Positions 8,343 through 16,359 of a stretch of DNA of 46,766 bases are shown piece after piece (positions within the stretch are counted from its first letter, which is position 1; every line of letters starts with the position of its first letter). Location: the NCBI GenBank assembly GCA_016937015.1, contig JAFGWT010000299.1, positions 1 to 46,766 of the forward strand, given 5' to 3'. Below the pieces are notes generated by a model. It had not been told where the DNA came from. It did not search any database and saw only the letters and a list, made by a program, of their open reading frames with translations. A program made the position numbers and the translations under genes. This stretch comes from Deltaproteobacteria bacterium. Its GTDB lineage: Bacteria > Myxococcota_A > Polyangia > JAAYKL01.

Positions 8343-10294
8343 TGTCGGCCATGGATAAGGACTTTCCGATGAGTACAAAGGGTAACAAGGAATCCAACTG
8401 GAATTACAGGGACTCTGCGCGTCTATACAATATCGACAACTGGAGCTCCGGCTATTTTGCAGTTAATGAAGAAGGTGAGGTCATCGTTAAAGCGCCTGTG
8501 GGAGACAACCAGGTCGAAGATGTATCTCTGGTTGAGATTGCCACTGGTCTGCAGGAACGCGGACTCGAAATGCCCGTGCTGCTTCGCCTTGAAAATCTGG
8601 TGGATGCGCGCCTCCGTGAAATCAACGAGTCGTTTAATGAGGCAATCCGGGCAGCAAAATACAAAGGGAAATATCGTGGCGCCTTTCCAGTAAAGGTAAA
8701 TCAGCAATATCACGTTATTTCCGAAATTGTGCGATTCGGAAAACGATACCATCATGGTCTGGAGGTCGGCAGCAAGGCAGAGCTGCTTATTGCGCTCTCT
8801 ATCATGGAGGACCGCGAAAGTCTCATCATCTGCAATGGCTACAAGGACCAGGAATTCATAGATCTGGCACTTCAGGCCAGAGTCCTCGGGTACAAATGCT
8901 TTTTTGTTATCGAAAATCCCTCAGAGATTCCGTTAATCATCAATCGCTCCCGTGAATTGGAAATAGACCCCATGATCGGCACGCGTCTCAAACTCTCCAC
9001 CAAAGTTGAAGGTCACTGGAGCGAGGACAGCGGCGACCGAAGTCTCTTTGGCCTGAATATCAACCAGCTTATTCAGGTGGTTGACATGTTGAAGGAAGCA
9101 GAAATGTTGCACTGTTTTCAGCTGCTCCATTTTCACCTGGGCTCGCAGATTCCAAACATTCGCAACATCAGGCAGGGAATCCTCGAAGCATGCCGATACT
9201 ACATTGACCTATGCAACGAAGGGGCGCCACTGCGTTACATGGATATTGGCGGAGGACTCGCTGTGGACTACAATGGCACCTGCAGCACCGACGGTCACAG
9301 CCGCAACTACAATATCCAGGAATACTGCGCAGATATTGTTGAAGCCATACAGGAGTCGCTTGACGAGTATGACTTGCCTCACCCAACCATTATCAGCGAA
9401 TCCGGCCGGGCAACAGTCGCCCATACCGCGGTTCTGCTTTTCAACGTACTCGAAGTGACCCGTTTTCAGCCCGGCCCGATCCCGGAATCACTGCCGGATG
9501 ATACTCCTGAACCCATTGTCAATCTTCTCGAAGTCACCAAAGCAGTGGATCCTGGCCGAATCCAGGAATGCTTCAACGATGTGCTTCACTACAGGTCTCA
9601 GGTGCGCGATCTTTTCTCGCGAGGAGAGATCAACCTGCGAACCGTTGCAGTGGCCGACAACCTGTATCTGCATGTACTGCAGCAGATTGTATCTCAAATG
9701 GGCTCACTCAAGCGAATTCCCCCGGAAATTGAAAGTCTGCCAGAGCAGCTTGCAGATATTTACTATTCAAATTTCAGCGTTTTTCAATCTTTACCGGACG
9801 CATGGGCCATCAATCAGGTTTTCCCAGTCATGCCCATCCACCGACTGAATGAAGAGCCGACGCAGCAGGCGGTGATTGCTGACATCACCTGTGACTGCGA
9901 CGGCAAACTGCACAATTTTTCTCATATTGACGACTATTCCACCACGCTTCCACTGCACCCGTTCAAACTGGGAGAAGAGTATTATATCGGCGTGTTTCTG
10001 GTCGGCGCCTACCAGGAGACGCTGGGAGATTTGCACAATCTTTTTGGTGACACCAATATCGCGAGCATCCGCGTCAATGAAGATCGAACATTTGATCTGG
10101 TACACGAATTTGAAGGAGACAGTATATCCGACGTGCTGACATACGTGGAATACGAGCCCCAAAATCTTTTTCAGAGTTTCCGAAAAAAGGCGGAACGGGC
10201 GGTCAAATCGGGGCGTATCACAATTCAACAGAGACAAACGATGATCCGTCTGTTCGAAGAAAGTCTTCGCGGTTATACCTATTTCGAAAAATAG
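8342..10294 (+). CDS. speA: Biosynthetic arginine decarboxylase
   Basis: 650 residues, normal for SpeA (about 630-660). The PLP lysine is in FPVKVNQQ (Lys118). LLHFHLGSQI, DIGGGLAVDY and ISESGRA are the expected barrel motifs, and the C-terminal region includes ITCDCDGK with the catalytic-site Cys. It converts L-arginine to agmatine and CO2 in the cytoplasm. The ATG overlaps the nspC stop by one base; in-frame ATGs at 8351 and 8370 are alternatives. No agmatinase, agmatine deiminase or carbamoylputrescine hydrolase is present here, so agmatine must be processed elsewhere or used directly by the two upstream enzymes. Confidence 0.96.
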   Translation: MSAMDKDFPMSTKGNKESNWNYRDSARLYNIDNWSSGYFAVNEEGEVIVKAPVGDNQVEDVSLVEIATGLQERGLEMPVLLRLENLVDARLREINESFNEAIRAAKYKGKYRGAFPVKVNQQYHVISEIVRFGKRYHHGLEVGSKAELLIALSIMEDRESLIICNGYKDQEFIDLALQARVLGYKCFFVIENPSEIPLIINRSRELEIDPMIGTRLKLSTKVEGHWSEDSGDRSLFGLNINQLIQVVDMLKEAEMLHCFQLLHFHLGSQIPNIRNIRQGILEACRYYIDLCNEGAPLRYMDIGGGLAVDYNGTCSTDGHSRNYNIQEYCADIVEAIQESLDEYDLPHPTIISESGRATVAHTAVLLFNVLEVTRFQPGPIPESLPDDTPEPIVNLLEVTKAVDPGRIQECFNDVLHYRSQVRDLFSRGEINLRTVAVADNLYLHVLQQIVSQMGSLKRIPPEIESLPEQLADIYYSNFSVFQSLPDAWAINQVFPVMPIHRLNEEPTQQAVIADITCDCDGKLHNFSHIDDYSTTLPLHPFKLGEEYYIGVFLVGAYQETLGDLHNLFGDTNIASIRVNEDRTFDLVHEFEGDSISDVLTYVEYEPQNLFQSFRKKAERAVKSGRITIQQRQTMIRLFEESLRGYTYFEK

Positions 10295-10327
10295 ACCGAT
10301 TCGGTTTGTGCCTGCTTATGTTTGGGT

Positions 10328-10386
10328 GTCGGCAGGACGGGCAGCCCTGTTGCAATGACATAATGACATAAAGTCCGAACAGGTCT
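10328..10386 (+). repeat. Dispersed repeat family A, copy 1
   Basis: The segment gtcggcaggacgggcagccc and its continuation to aggtct is nearly identical to 13628-13678 and distantly similar to the end of the copy at 27111. Relative to copy 2 it carries an extra atgacata unit. Inside is a short hairpin (acggg-cagc-cctgt, one G-T pair). It lies just after speA; no ORF crosses it. Confidence 0.7.
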
Positions 10387-10390
10387 GCAG

Positions 10391-10497
10391 CGCAGCTCAC
10401 TTGCTTTGAGTGCACCGGAAGCGCGCTGGTAATCGCTTTATCGCTGTATACTAATGGTCACTTCGTCGATCAAAGTGAGTAGCAGCGCGATAGATGG
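10391..10497 (-). repeat. Dispersed repeat family B, copy 1 (inverted relative to copy 2)
   Basis: Read on the minus strand, this segment resembles 16141-16236 read on the plus strand. The best part is gcgcttcc, a short variable hairpin and then gagctgcgctg. Both copies keep the stem ctca...tgag around an A-rich loop. No ORF is present. It fills most of the gap between speA and the coiled-coil protein gene. Confidence 0.6.
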
Positions 10498-10527
10498 CAC
10501 AGACCGACGAAAATAATGGAAAGTTAA

Positions 10528-11607
10528 CTATTTGGGTTGCGCTTTAGTGGCTGGCTGAGTGGCTTTGGGCGTCGCTTTAGTAGCAGGTTCCGAAGACTTG
10601 GGCGTCGCTTTGGTGGCGGGTTCTGAAGACTTGGGTTCCGCTTTGGTGGCCGGTTCTGAAGACTTGGGCTCAGCTTTGGTGCCCGGTTCTGAAGACTTGG
10701 GCTCAACTTTGGTGCCCGGTTCTGAAGACTTGGGCTCAACTTTGGTGCCCGGAGGCGTTCTTTTCGGCTTTGATTTTCCAACAACCGGTTTGATCAGTTT
10801 TATTTTCTGAACTTCTTTCAATTTCGCTTTAACCGCCTCAATATCTTTGATGGCGTCATCCACACCCATATCTTTTTTGATCAACTCGTCGCTTTCCTTG
10901 ACCACCGGATCGCTGGCACAGTCTGTGGCAATCTGCTTATTAAGCTGCTTAACTTTGTTGATAGCCCCGGAGGCGTTCCCTTTCTGGCGTCCGGCATCCC
11001 CTTTCAATCCGCCAATTTCCCTGTTGTGCTGCCGGATCTCTTTTTTATCTGCCATCCCATCCTGAAACAGTTTGTTGCACTGCTCAATGGTTGACTCAGG
11101 AGATTCATCTTTGACGAGCCTGTCACAACCCAGTTTTTCAGAGTTGGATTTATTTGCCTTCAGCTTGTTCTCCAGCGCTTCCACCTGAGCCTGTTTTCCT
11201 TTGACCTGGCCCTTCAGCTTTGAGACCTCGGCTTCTATTTTTTCGACTTCGCCTCTGAGTTCGCCAAGCCTGTTTTTGTGTCCATCGCATTTTGATGCAG
11301 CGTTACAGGCGTTTTTCTCCTCTTTTCTCATCTGTCTGAGCTGCTTCTCCATCTCCTTGATTTCTTTTAATTTGTCTGCTTTCTTCTGTTTGAGATCGGC
11401 AACAGCCTTTTGATCGGCGTTTGGTTGCTTTGCCACGGATTCAATCTGATTGTCCAAATCCTTAACTTTGTTTCCCTGATCTTTGATTTTGTTTTCAAAG
11501 TCGCCAGCCGCGTTTTTTTTCTGATCGCATTCCTGCTGATTGGCCCAGACAGTTCCCGAAATCAGAAATAATGTAAACAAACCAACTGTGAAACTTGTAC
11601 GAGTCAT
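10528..11607 (-). CDS. Secreted coiled-coil protein with 11-residue repeat tail
   Basis: 359 residues from the ATG at 11605-11607, chosen because a strong AAGGAGAGG precedes it and a signal peptide begins there (MTRTSFTVGLFTLFLISG, probable cleavage after VWA). Next comes a long charged, Lys/Glu-rich helical region with heptad-like spacing (NKVKDLDNQI, VEKIEAEVSKLKGQV), surely coiled coil, containing several scattered Cys. The last 73 residues are six full and one partial copies of an 11-residue Lys/Pro/Ser/Glu repeat (TK-x-EPKSSEP-G type). The family is not recognised; a periplasmic structural or envelope-spanning role is a guess. A candidate promoter lies at 11648-11677. Confidence 0.8.
   Translation of the reverse strand: MTRTSFTVGLFTLFLISGTVWANQQECDQKKNAAGDFENKIKDQGNKVKDLDNQIESVAKQPNADQKAVADLKQKKADKLKEIKEMEKQLRQMRKEEKNACNAASKCDGHKNRLGELRGEVEKIEAEVSKLKGQVKGKQAQVEALENKLKANKSNSEKLGCDRLVKDESPESTIEQCNKLFQDGMADKKEIRQHNREIGGLKGDAGRQKGNASGAINKVKQLNKQIATDCASDPVVKESDELIKKDMGVDDAIKDIEAVKAKLKEVQKIKLIKPVVGKSKPKRTPPGTKVEPKSSEPGTKVEPKSSEPGTKAEPKSSEPATKAEPKSSEPATKATPKSSEPATKATPKATQPATKAQPK
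10531..10749 (-). repeat. 33-base tandem repeat coding for the TKxEPKSSEP tail
   Basis: Six full units and one partial unit of 33 bases, each coding 11 residues. Units nearest the middle of the gene are almost identical (GTKVEPKSSEP twice, then GTKAEPKSSEP). Those at the C-terminus diverge (ATKATPKATQP, ATKAQPK), as expected for an array growing from the inside. Confidence 0.9.
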
Positions 11608-11647
11608 GTTTCCTCTCCTTGTATAAATTAGTGTTTTGGTTGCGCCC

Positions 11648-11677
11648 AGTATAGACCCACCCATTTTTGATTGCCAG
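11648..11677 (-). promoter_or_regulatory. Candidate sigma-70-type promoter for the coiled-coil protein gene
   Basis: On the minus strand the -10 box is TATACT (11648-11653, five of six to consensus) and the -35 box is CTGGCA (11672-11677, four of six), with an 18-base spacer. The implied leader of about 35 bases ends at the strong ribosome site and ATG at 11607. Found by eye only. Confidence 0.45.
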
Positions 11678-11776
11678 TGTTTTCCCCCTTTGACCCACAT
11701 CTCAAAAAAAAAATCACACTGAATCTCAAAATACCCATAAGCGACCGAAGTATTTAAATAAAATAGAACATCCGAA

Positions 11777-12571
11777 TCAAAATGCCATCAATGAAACATT
11801 CAAATCACGACACAGTTGGAAGGTTTTTTCCTGCGAAATCACCATTACTTCCCCCGCCTCAACCGCGACAAGGCGCACGCCCATCTGCGCTGCAGTTTCA
11901 ACTGTCCCCGGGCCTATCGCTGGAATATCAAAACGGACATCCTGGGTTTGTTTTTTCATTTTTACAAGGACAGCGCCAGGCCCTGGCACTGTTTTTAAAA
12001 GTTTATCCGTGCCTCGACGATTTTCACGTCCTGTCCATTGGGTTCCATGGACCACAACGGATTGCCCGACATCGGCTTGAACAAACGCACGGCACCTGGC
12101 CACACCTCTTGCCAGCAACTGCGCTGTGGTTCTGTTCAGCGACGGCCCAGCCAAATGCCCTGCCCCTGGAAACCAGTCGTCAATCCACGCTCTCGGACTG
12201 ATAATTCTCACCCCGCATCGTTCAAATGCGCCCGCGATATATCTAAGTCGCTTATCATCGCCACCGAAAAAAAGCAGTGGAAGCCAAAGCAGCAGTGACC
12301 GGTCGGGAGCAATTGCGGTTTGACCAAATCTGAGCTTAATCCCACCTGCCAAAACGGCACGGAGCGCAGTCATATCCCTGAACCATCGACTCGCGGCCTG
12401 GATTTGCCCAACAGGAAATATGCGGAACTGACAACCCGGAAAATCGGCTGGGACAGCATGCCCCGACACCCCCGCCACCACTACGTTGATTCCCTGCTGC
12501 AACAACCGCCGAGAAAGCAAAACAGGATATGCGCCGCTACCGGCAACAAGACCAACGGTATCGGCAGTCAT
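11777..12571 (-). CDS. lpxI: UDP-2,3-diacylglucosamine pyrophosphatase LpxI
   Basis: 264 residues, typical for LpxI (DUF1009 family). It begins MTADTVGLVAGSGAYPVLL, the family's N-terminal signature, and carries the C-terminal motif KMKKQTQDVRFDIPAIGPGT, in which the Asp following Gln is the catalytic acid known for the family. It hydrolyses UDP-2,3-diacylglucosamine to lipid X (2,3-diacylglucosamine 1-phosphate) and UMP in lipid A synthesis. It replaces LpxH in many non-gamma proteobacteria. Its ATG overlaps the lpxA stop by four bases, so the two are translationally coupled. Confidence 0.93.
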   Translation of the reverse strand: MTADTVGLVAGSGAYPVLLSRRLLQQGINVVVAGVSGHAVPADFPGCQFRIFPVGQIQAASRWFRDMTALRAVLAGGIKLRFGQTAIAPDRSLLLWLPLLFFGGDDKRLRYIAGAFERCGVRIISPRAWIDDWFPGAGHLAGPSLNRTTAQLLARGVARCRAFVQADVGQSVVVHGTQWTGRENRRGTDKLLKTVPGPGAVLVKMKKQTQDVRFDIPAIGPGTVETAAQMGVRLVAVEAGEVMVISQEKTFQLCRDLNVSLMAF

Positions 12572-13386
12572 CGTGTCACGCCACGCGGGCGGCTCCCTAT
12601 GAATTGGACAAGTTGTGCAGCCTGAGGTGTATGCCAGGTGTGTCTTTCGAATTCGGACTGAAGTGTTGATATTGGAAGCCCGCGATGAATCAGTTTTCGA
12701 ATCACGTATCGAATTTCACGCTTTGCCGCCTCAGAGAACTGCCGACGCGCAATCCCAACGCGGTTTACACCGCGCAATGTGGCCCGATTACCGGCAACCA
12801 TGGAGAACGGAAGAACATCTTTCTCTATCATCGATCCTGCAGCCAGCATGGCCGATTCACCTATCGTAACAAAAGACGCCACAGCCACCATTCCGCCAAA
12901 CACCGCGAAGTCCTCCACAACCACATGCCCCGCCAGTGTTGCCCCGTTTGCCATGACCACACGATTTCCCAGAACGCAATCATGGGCAACATGACAATAT
13001 GCCATGATAAGATTGTCGTCACCAATCAATGTCCGCCCGCCCCCATGCATCGTGCCTCGCCCAACGGTCACATGTTCACGAAAAATATTGCGATTGCCAA
13101 CCTGCAGCACCGTCAACTCCCCGCGGTGACGTAAATCCTGAGGAGCGCCACCAATGCATGCAAATGGAAATACCTCATTCTCATCTCCCATATTTGTGGG
13201 ACCTGTCACGACGCCGTGGGGATGTACAACACAACGGGCGCCGAGCGTCACATCCGCATCGATAACCGCGTACGGCCCCACTTTGCACCCTTCACCAAGC
13301 ACCGCATCCGGATGAACAGAAGCTTTGGGATCGATGGTTATTTGAGGTGTTGCTTTACCGGTCAGCAGTGTCAAATTAGCGCTCAT
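12568..13386 (-). CDS. lpxA: UDP-N-acetylglucosamine acyltransferase LpxA
   Basis: 272 residues from the Met at 13386 (MSANLTLL); a longer frame reaches 13428, and neither start has a clear ribosome site. The body is a left-handed beta-helix of hexapeptide repeats. NLIMAYCHVAHDCVLGNR contains the catalytic His region, followed by ATLAGHV and GGMVAV, and a C-terminal helical part (FSEAAKREIRYVIRKL). It transfers an R-3-hydroxyacyl group from acyl carrier protein to UDP-GlcNAc, the first step of lipid A synthesis. lpxI follows with a four-base overlap; lpxD, fabZ and lpxB, often neighbours, are absent here. Confidence 0.94.
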   Translation of the reverse strand: MSANLTLLTGKATPQITIDPKASVHPDAVLGEGCKVGPYAVIDADVTLGARCVVHPHGVVTGPTNMGDENEVFPFACIGGAPQDLRHRGELTVLQVGNRNIFREHVTVGRGTMHGGGRTLIGDDNLIMAYCHVAHDCVLGNRVVMANGATLAGHVVVEDFAVFGGMVAVASFVTIGESAMLAAGSMIEKDVLPFSMVAGNRATLRGVNRVGIARRQFSEAAKREIRYVIRKLIHRGLPISTLQSEFERHTWHTPQAAQLVQFIGSRPRGVTR

Positions 13387-13473
13387 ACTTAGACTATCCG
13401 TTTCAGTTTCCTGTCTGTCGCAGGGCATGTATCATCGGCCGCAAACAATACCGCCAACGTTTGTGTTTGTCGA

Positions 13474-13503
13474 GTCAGTTCAGTGAGTGTCAGTTCAGTG
13501 AGT
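13474..13503. repeat. Perfect 15-base tandem duplication
   Basis: The unit gtcagttcagtgagt occurs twice head to tail in the gap between lpxA and the histidine kinase gene. It could be a protein-binding site or a simple duplication; no more can be said. The rest of the gap holds repeat A copy 2. Confidence 0.7.
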
Positions 13504-13588
13504 GAAGTCTGGGAAAAATGCCAATGATTTCTCTGTTTACGACATCCCGTGACGCATGATTCGATTGAAATAAATGAGACTCATTCAA

Positions 13589-13678
13589 ATTGTGACTGAT
13601 GGTGTTCACAGACGGAACATGAAGGGAGTCGGCAGGACGGGCAGCCCTGTTGCAATCACATAAAGTCCGAATAGGTCT
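13589..13678 (+). repeat. Dispersed repeat family A, copy 2 (longest)
   Basis: The left half (attgtgactgat...cacagacggaacatgaa) matches 27111-27150; the right half (gtcggcaggacgggcagccc to aggtct) matches 10328-10386. It therefore joins the two other copies into one family. Its last two bases overlap the stop codon of the histidine kinase gene, which ends on the opposite strand. Confidence 0.7.
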
Positions 13679-15605
13679 AGCTTTGGGTAGGCAAATCAAT
13701 GACAAACCGGCTGCCGCCATCCTCCGGGCTCAGCACGCTGATTGTACCTTTGTGATGTTCGGTAACAACATAGTAGCAGACCGATAATCCCAGTCCCGTC
13801 CCTTCGCCCACATCCTTCGTTGTGAAAAATGGATCAAATATACGGTTCTGGATGGATTTCGGTATACCTGCGCCGTTGTCTTCTATTTCTATTCGCACCA
13901 TCCCGCGTTCGCCAGGTCCGGTACGGATGGTGAGAGTGGGCACTTTTGGCCTGGCACTGTGAATGGCCTGCGCTGCGTTCCGAATTATATTGAAAAATAC
14001 CTGGCTCATATTTTGAATTTCGCAGGGAACAACTGGAATAGACAGGTCATATGCTTTAACAATTTGAATGTTCTTAAAGTCGTACGACTGTTTCAAGTCC
14101 CAGTCGTTTCGAGCCACCTCCAGCACCTGATCGATTACATCTGAAATAACCGCATATGATACATCCCCGGTATCCTGTCTGGAAAAATCAATAATATTGT
14201 GAATTACCTGTGACGCACGCATCCCGGATTTTACGATGGCCCCAAGAATGTCCGGCAATCGCCGCGCTTCCAAATATCGTTCAAGCGCATTAAACGAAAC
14301 CCCGGCTTCCGCCGCAGCCTTGTCGTTCAGGAGCGTTCGTTTAAGCAAGCGCGTTTGCGCCAGCTGGGCATTCTGCATGATGCCGGCGAGCGGGTTATTT
14401 ATCTCATGTGCAATCCCTGCAGCAAGACCGCCAACTGACACCATTTTCTCTGTTTGTACAATGTGCTCCTGAAGTCTCTTTTTCTCAGTCATGTCCGTAA
14501 TTATGAGTACCGCGCCTTTGGCATATCGGGATAAGAGTGGCAACATCCTGAAATCCTCGTACCGGTAGTCACCTGAGGGCCGCAAAATCCGCCTCTCATC
14601 ACGAAATGACCGATTTCGCTCAATCACCTCATTTAACGCCTCAGGCAACACCTCAGGATCGTCCGTCAGAGACGGCACCACATTCTCAATCCGCTGCCCC
14701 AGCACATCATCTTTGGAGAGTGCGAGTCGTTCTGATGCCAACCGGTTCCACAACACAACCCGATGATCTTCGTCCACCCCAATCACCATGGAATCCATCG
14801 CATCCACTATCTCAATCATCAAATCGCGGGTACTGCCGTATTTATGCTCACTCTGATTCAGCTGGGCGAGAAACAGTTTAATTGCGCCAAAAATGATAAG
14901 AACACCGAAAATTCCCATTCCCAGTGATGACCACGAAAAATCAAGAATCGCAGGCAAAAACCGCTTGTGATAAGTGTAGGCATTCAGCATGTCATTGAGC
15001 CCCAGCGCCATTGCCACCACCAGACCGGCCATAAAAGGGCCAGTAATCTCACGAACCACACCGCCACTTCTCATTTTGCGAAGAATCCACATGGCGTAAA
15101 CAAATATGCCAGAAAGCATAATATCTCTGACAATATACAAAGGCCCCTGCATCCCTCTGGCAACACAGGATTCCTCAAACTGCACTTCGTCTGTAACTGT
15201 TTTTATGGAGACGAACAGGTCTGGATGGACCAACGCAACGATTAGCAAAGCAGCAAACGCGGCCATCGCCCCCCACAGAAACACAAGACGGGTTTGGGCG
15301 TACAGAGGCGTTTCAAATGTTTGTAAGAGAAAAGCTACCACAGGGATAAATGCTGCGGCAAAAAGCTGCTCCAGTCTTGACATCTGTAACCCCAGCGGTA
15401 CATCGCCGATATCGCTCAGATAATTACTTGCGGCGCCGCTCAGCGTAAATCCAAATGAAGTGACAAGACAAAAAAAGGTGGCGAGATATATGCGATTTTT
15501 CAGCTGCGCAAAAAGCAGTCCGGACACCACGGTACTCAGCAACAGCACCCCCGCAATCACAGATGGCAAAAATATTTGAGTGCTATAAGTTACCTCAATG
15601 TACAT
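13677..15605 (-). CDS. Membrane-bound PAS sensor histidine kinase
   Basis: 642 residues. The N-terminal 250 form about seven membrane helices with a periplasmic loop (about 127-160), like the 7TM sensor region of histidine kinases. A PAS domain spans about 262-375 (IVDAMDSMVIGVDEDHRVVLWN), followed by HisKA with the H box GIAHEINNPLAGI (His400). The ATPase domain has the N box FFNIIRNAAQAI, DNGAGIP, and FFTTKDVGEGTGLGLSV. It should autophosphorylate on His400 in response to a membrane or periplasmic signal. No response regulator is adjacent, so it is an orphan kinase. The start at 15605 lacks a good ribosome site but no better ATG exists. Confidence 0.93.
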   Translation of the reverse strand: MYIEVTYSTQIFLPSVIAGVLLLSTVVSGLLFAQLKNRIYLATFFCLVTSFGFTLSGAASNYLSDIGDVPLGLQMSRLEQLFAAAFIPVVAFLLQTFETPLYAQTRLVFLWGAMAAFAALLIVALVHPDLFVSIKTVTDEVQFEESCVARGMQGPLYIVRDIMLSGIFVYAMWILRKMRSGGVVREITGPFMAGLVVAMALGLNDMLNAYTYHKRFLPAILDFSWSSLGMGIFGVLIIFGAIKLFLAQLNQSEHKYGSTRDLMIEIVDAMDSMVIGVDEDHRVVLWNRLASERLALSKDDVLGQRIENVVPSLTDDPEVLPEALNEVIERNRSFRDERRILRPSGDYRYEDFRMLPLLSRYAKGAVLIITDMTEKKRLQEHIVQTEKMVSVGGLAAGIAHEINNPLAGIMQNAQLAQTRLLKRTLLNDKAAAEAGVSFNALERYLEARRLPDILGAIVKSGMRASQVIHNIIDFSRQDTGDVSYAVISDVIDQVLEVARNDWDLKQSYDFKNIQIVKAYDLSIPVVPCEIQNMSQVFFNIIRNAAQAIHSARPKVPTLTIRTGPGERGMVRIEIEDNGAGIPKSIQNRIFDPFFTTKDVGEGTGLGLSVCYYVVTEHHKGTISVLSPEDGGSRFVIDLPTQS

Positions 15606-15756
15606 ATAATGAATCGTCGCCGGTTGACCTGAAGGTGAAATAACTGGACTAAGTATAGTGCAATTATCGCCGCCGGCCAGGTTCTGTGAGGTGCGGTGTC
15701 TATTTGGGCGAGTCAGAACCCGGATTGCTGGCAGGTCCGGCTATTTGCCTGCATCT

Positions 15757-16083
15757 CTATCCCACAATCTCCCCTGAATCATCGTCATCCGGACTGCTAA
15801 TCTGTTTATCACCCTCTACCCAAATCACCTTGTCGCCACCGATATATATCGGGACACCCGGTTCGGTGTTTTCTCTGTCACGGGGAGCTGGCGGCGGGGT
15901 GGCACTCTGTCTTGCTGCCTTATCCTTTTCGTATTGTTCAAGCAGCTTACGTACCGGTATTTCGGGAACAGTCTCCTTTTCTGAAGGACATTTCGCATCG
16001 TCAGCCAGACGCTTCACCTGCTCAGGAGTCATTTCCCTGGTCACCTTCTCAAATATGTCCTGATCTGATTTTCGTTGAACCAT
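15757..16083 (-). CDS. Small charged protein of unknown function
   Basis: 108 residues with no signal peptide or membrane segment. It starts MVQRKSDQDIFEKVTREMTP. The N-terminal half is predicted helical with Lys/Glu; a Pro-rich stretch (ATPPPAPRD) follows, and the C-terminus is acidic (SSPDDDDSGEIVG). A GGAGG six bases before the ATG supports it as a real gene. I do not recognise the family. It sits alone between lysS and the histidine kinase gene. Confidence 0.65.
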   Translation of the reverse strand: MVQRKSDQDIFEKVTREMTPEQVKRLADDAKCPSEKETVPEIPVRKLLEQYEKDKAARQSATPPPAPRDRENTEPGVPIYIGGDKVIWVEGDKQISSPDDDDSGEIVG

Positions 16084-16140
16084 TCGTGCCTCCGGTTTTG
16101 TTGTACTTTGCAGTTTCGGCTGTCCGGATCAACTATCGCG

Positions 16141-16236
16141 GTACTTAATCGCTTTGCTCGAAGTAACGAACAGACTCATAAAGCGAAAAGCAATTCACAG
16201 TGCGCTTCCCTTTGCTCAATGCAAATGAGCTGCGCT
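16141..16236 (+). repeat. Dispersed repeat family B, copy 2
   Basis: Matches the reverse complement of 10391-10497, best over aaagcaattcacagtgcgct and the following gagctgcgctg. It contains the hairpin gctca-atgcaaa-tgagc; the equivalent stem in copy 1 is actca/tgagc. It lies in the 276-base gap between lysS and the small charged protein gene, where I see no gene. Confidence 0.6.
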
Positions 16237-16359
16237 GTAAGCGATAATCCGGCGCGAGGACATCTCCCCAAACGCTGAAATATTTAATTACAGAGATGTA
16301 TAGCAGTGAATTCGCCTGAGGGAAATCAGTTTTCCACCAGTGGCTGGCCCTCAACCTTA

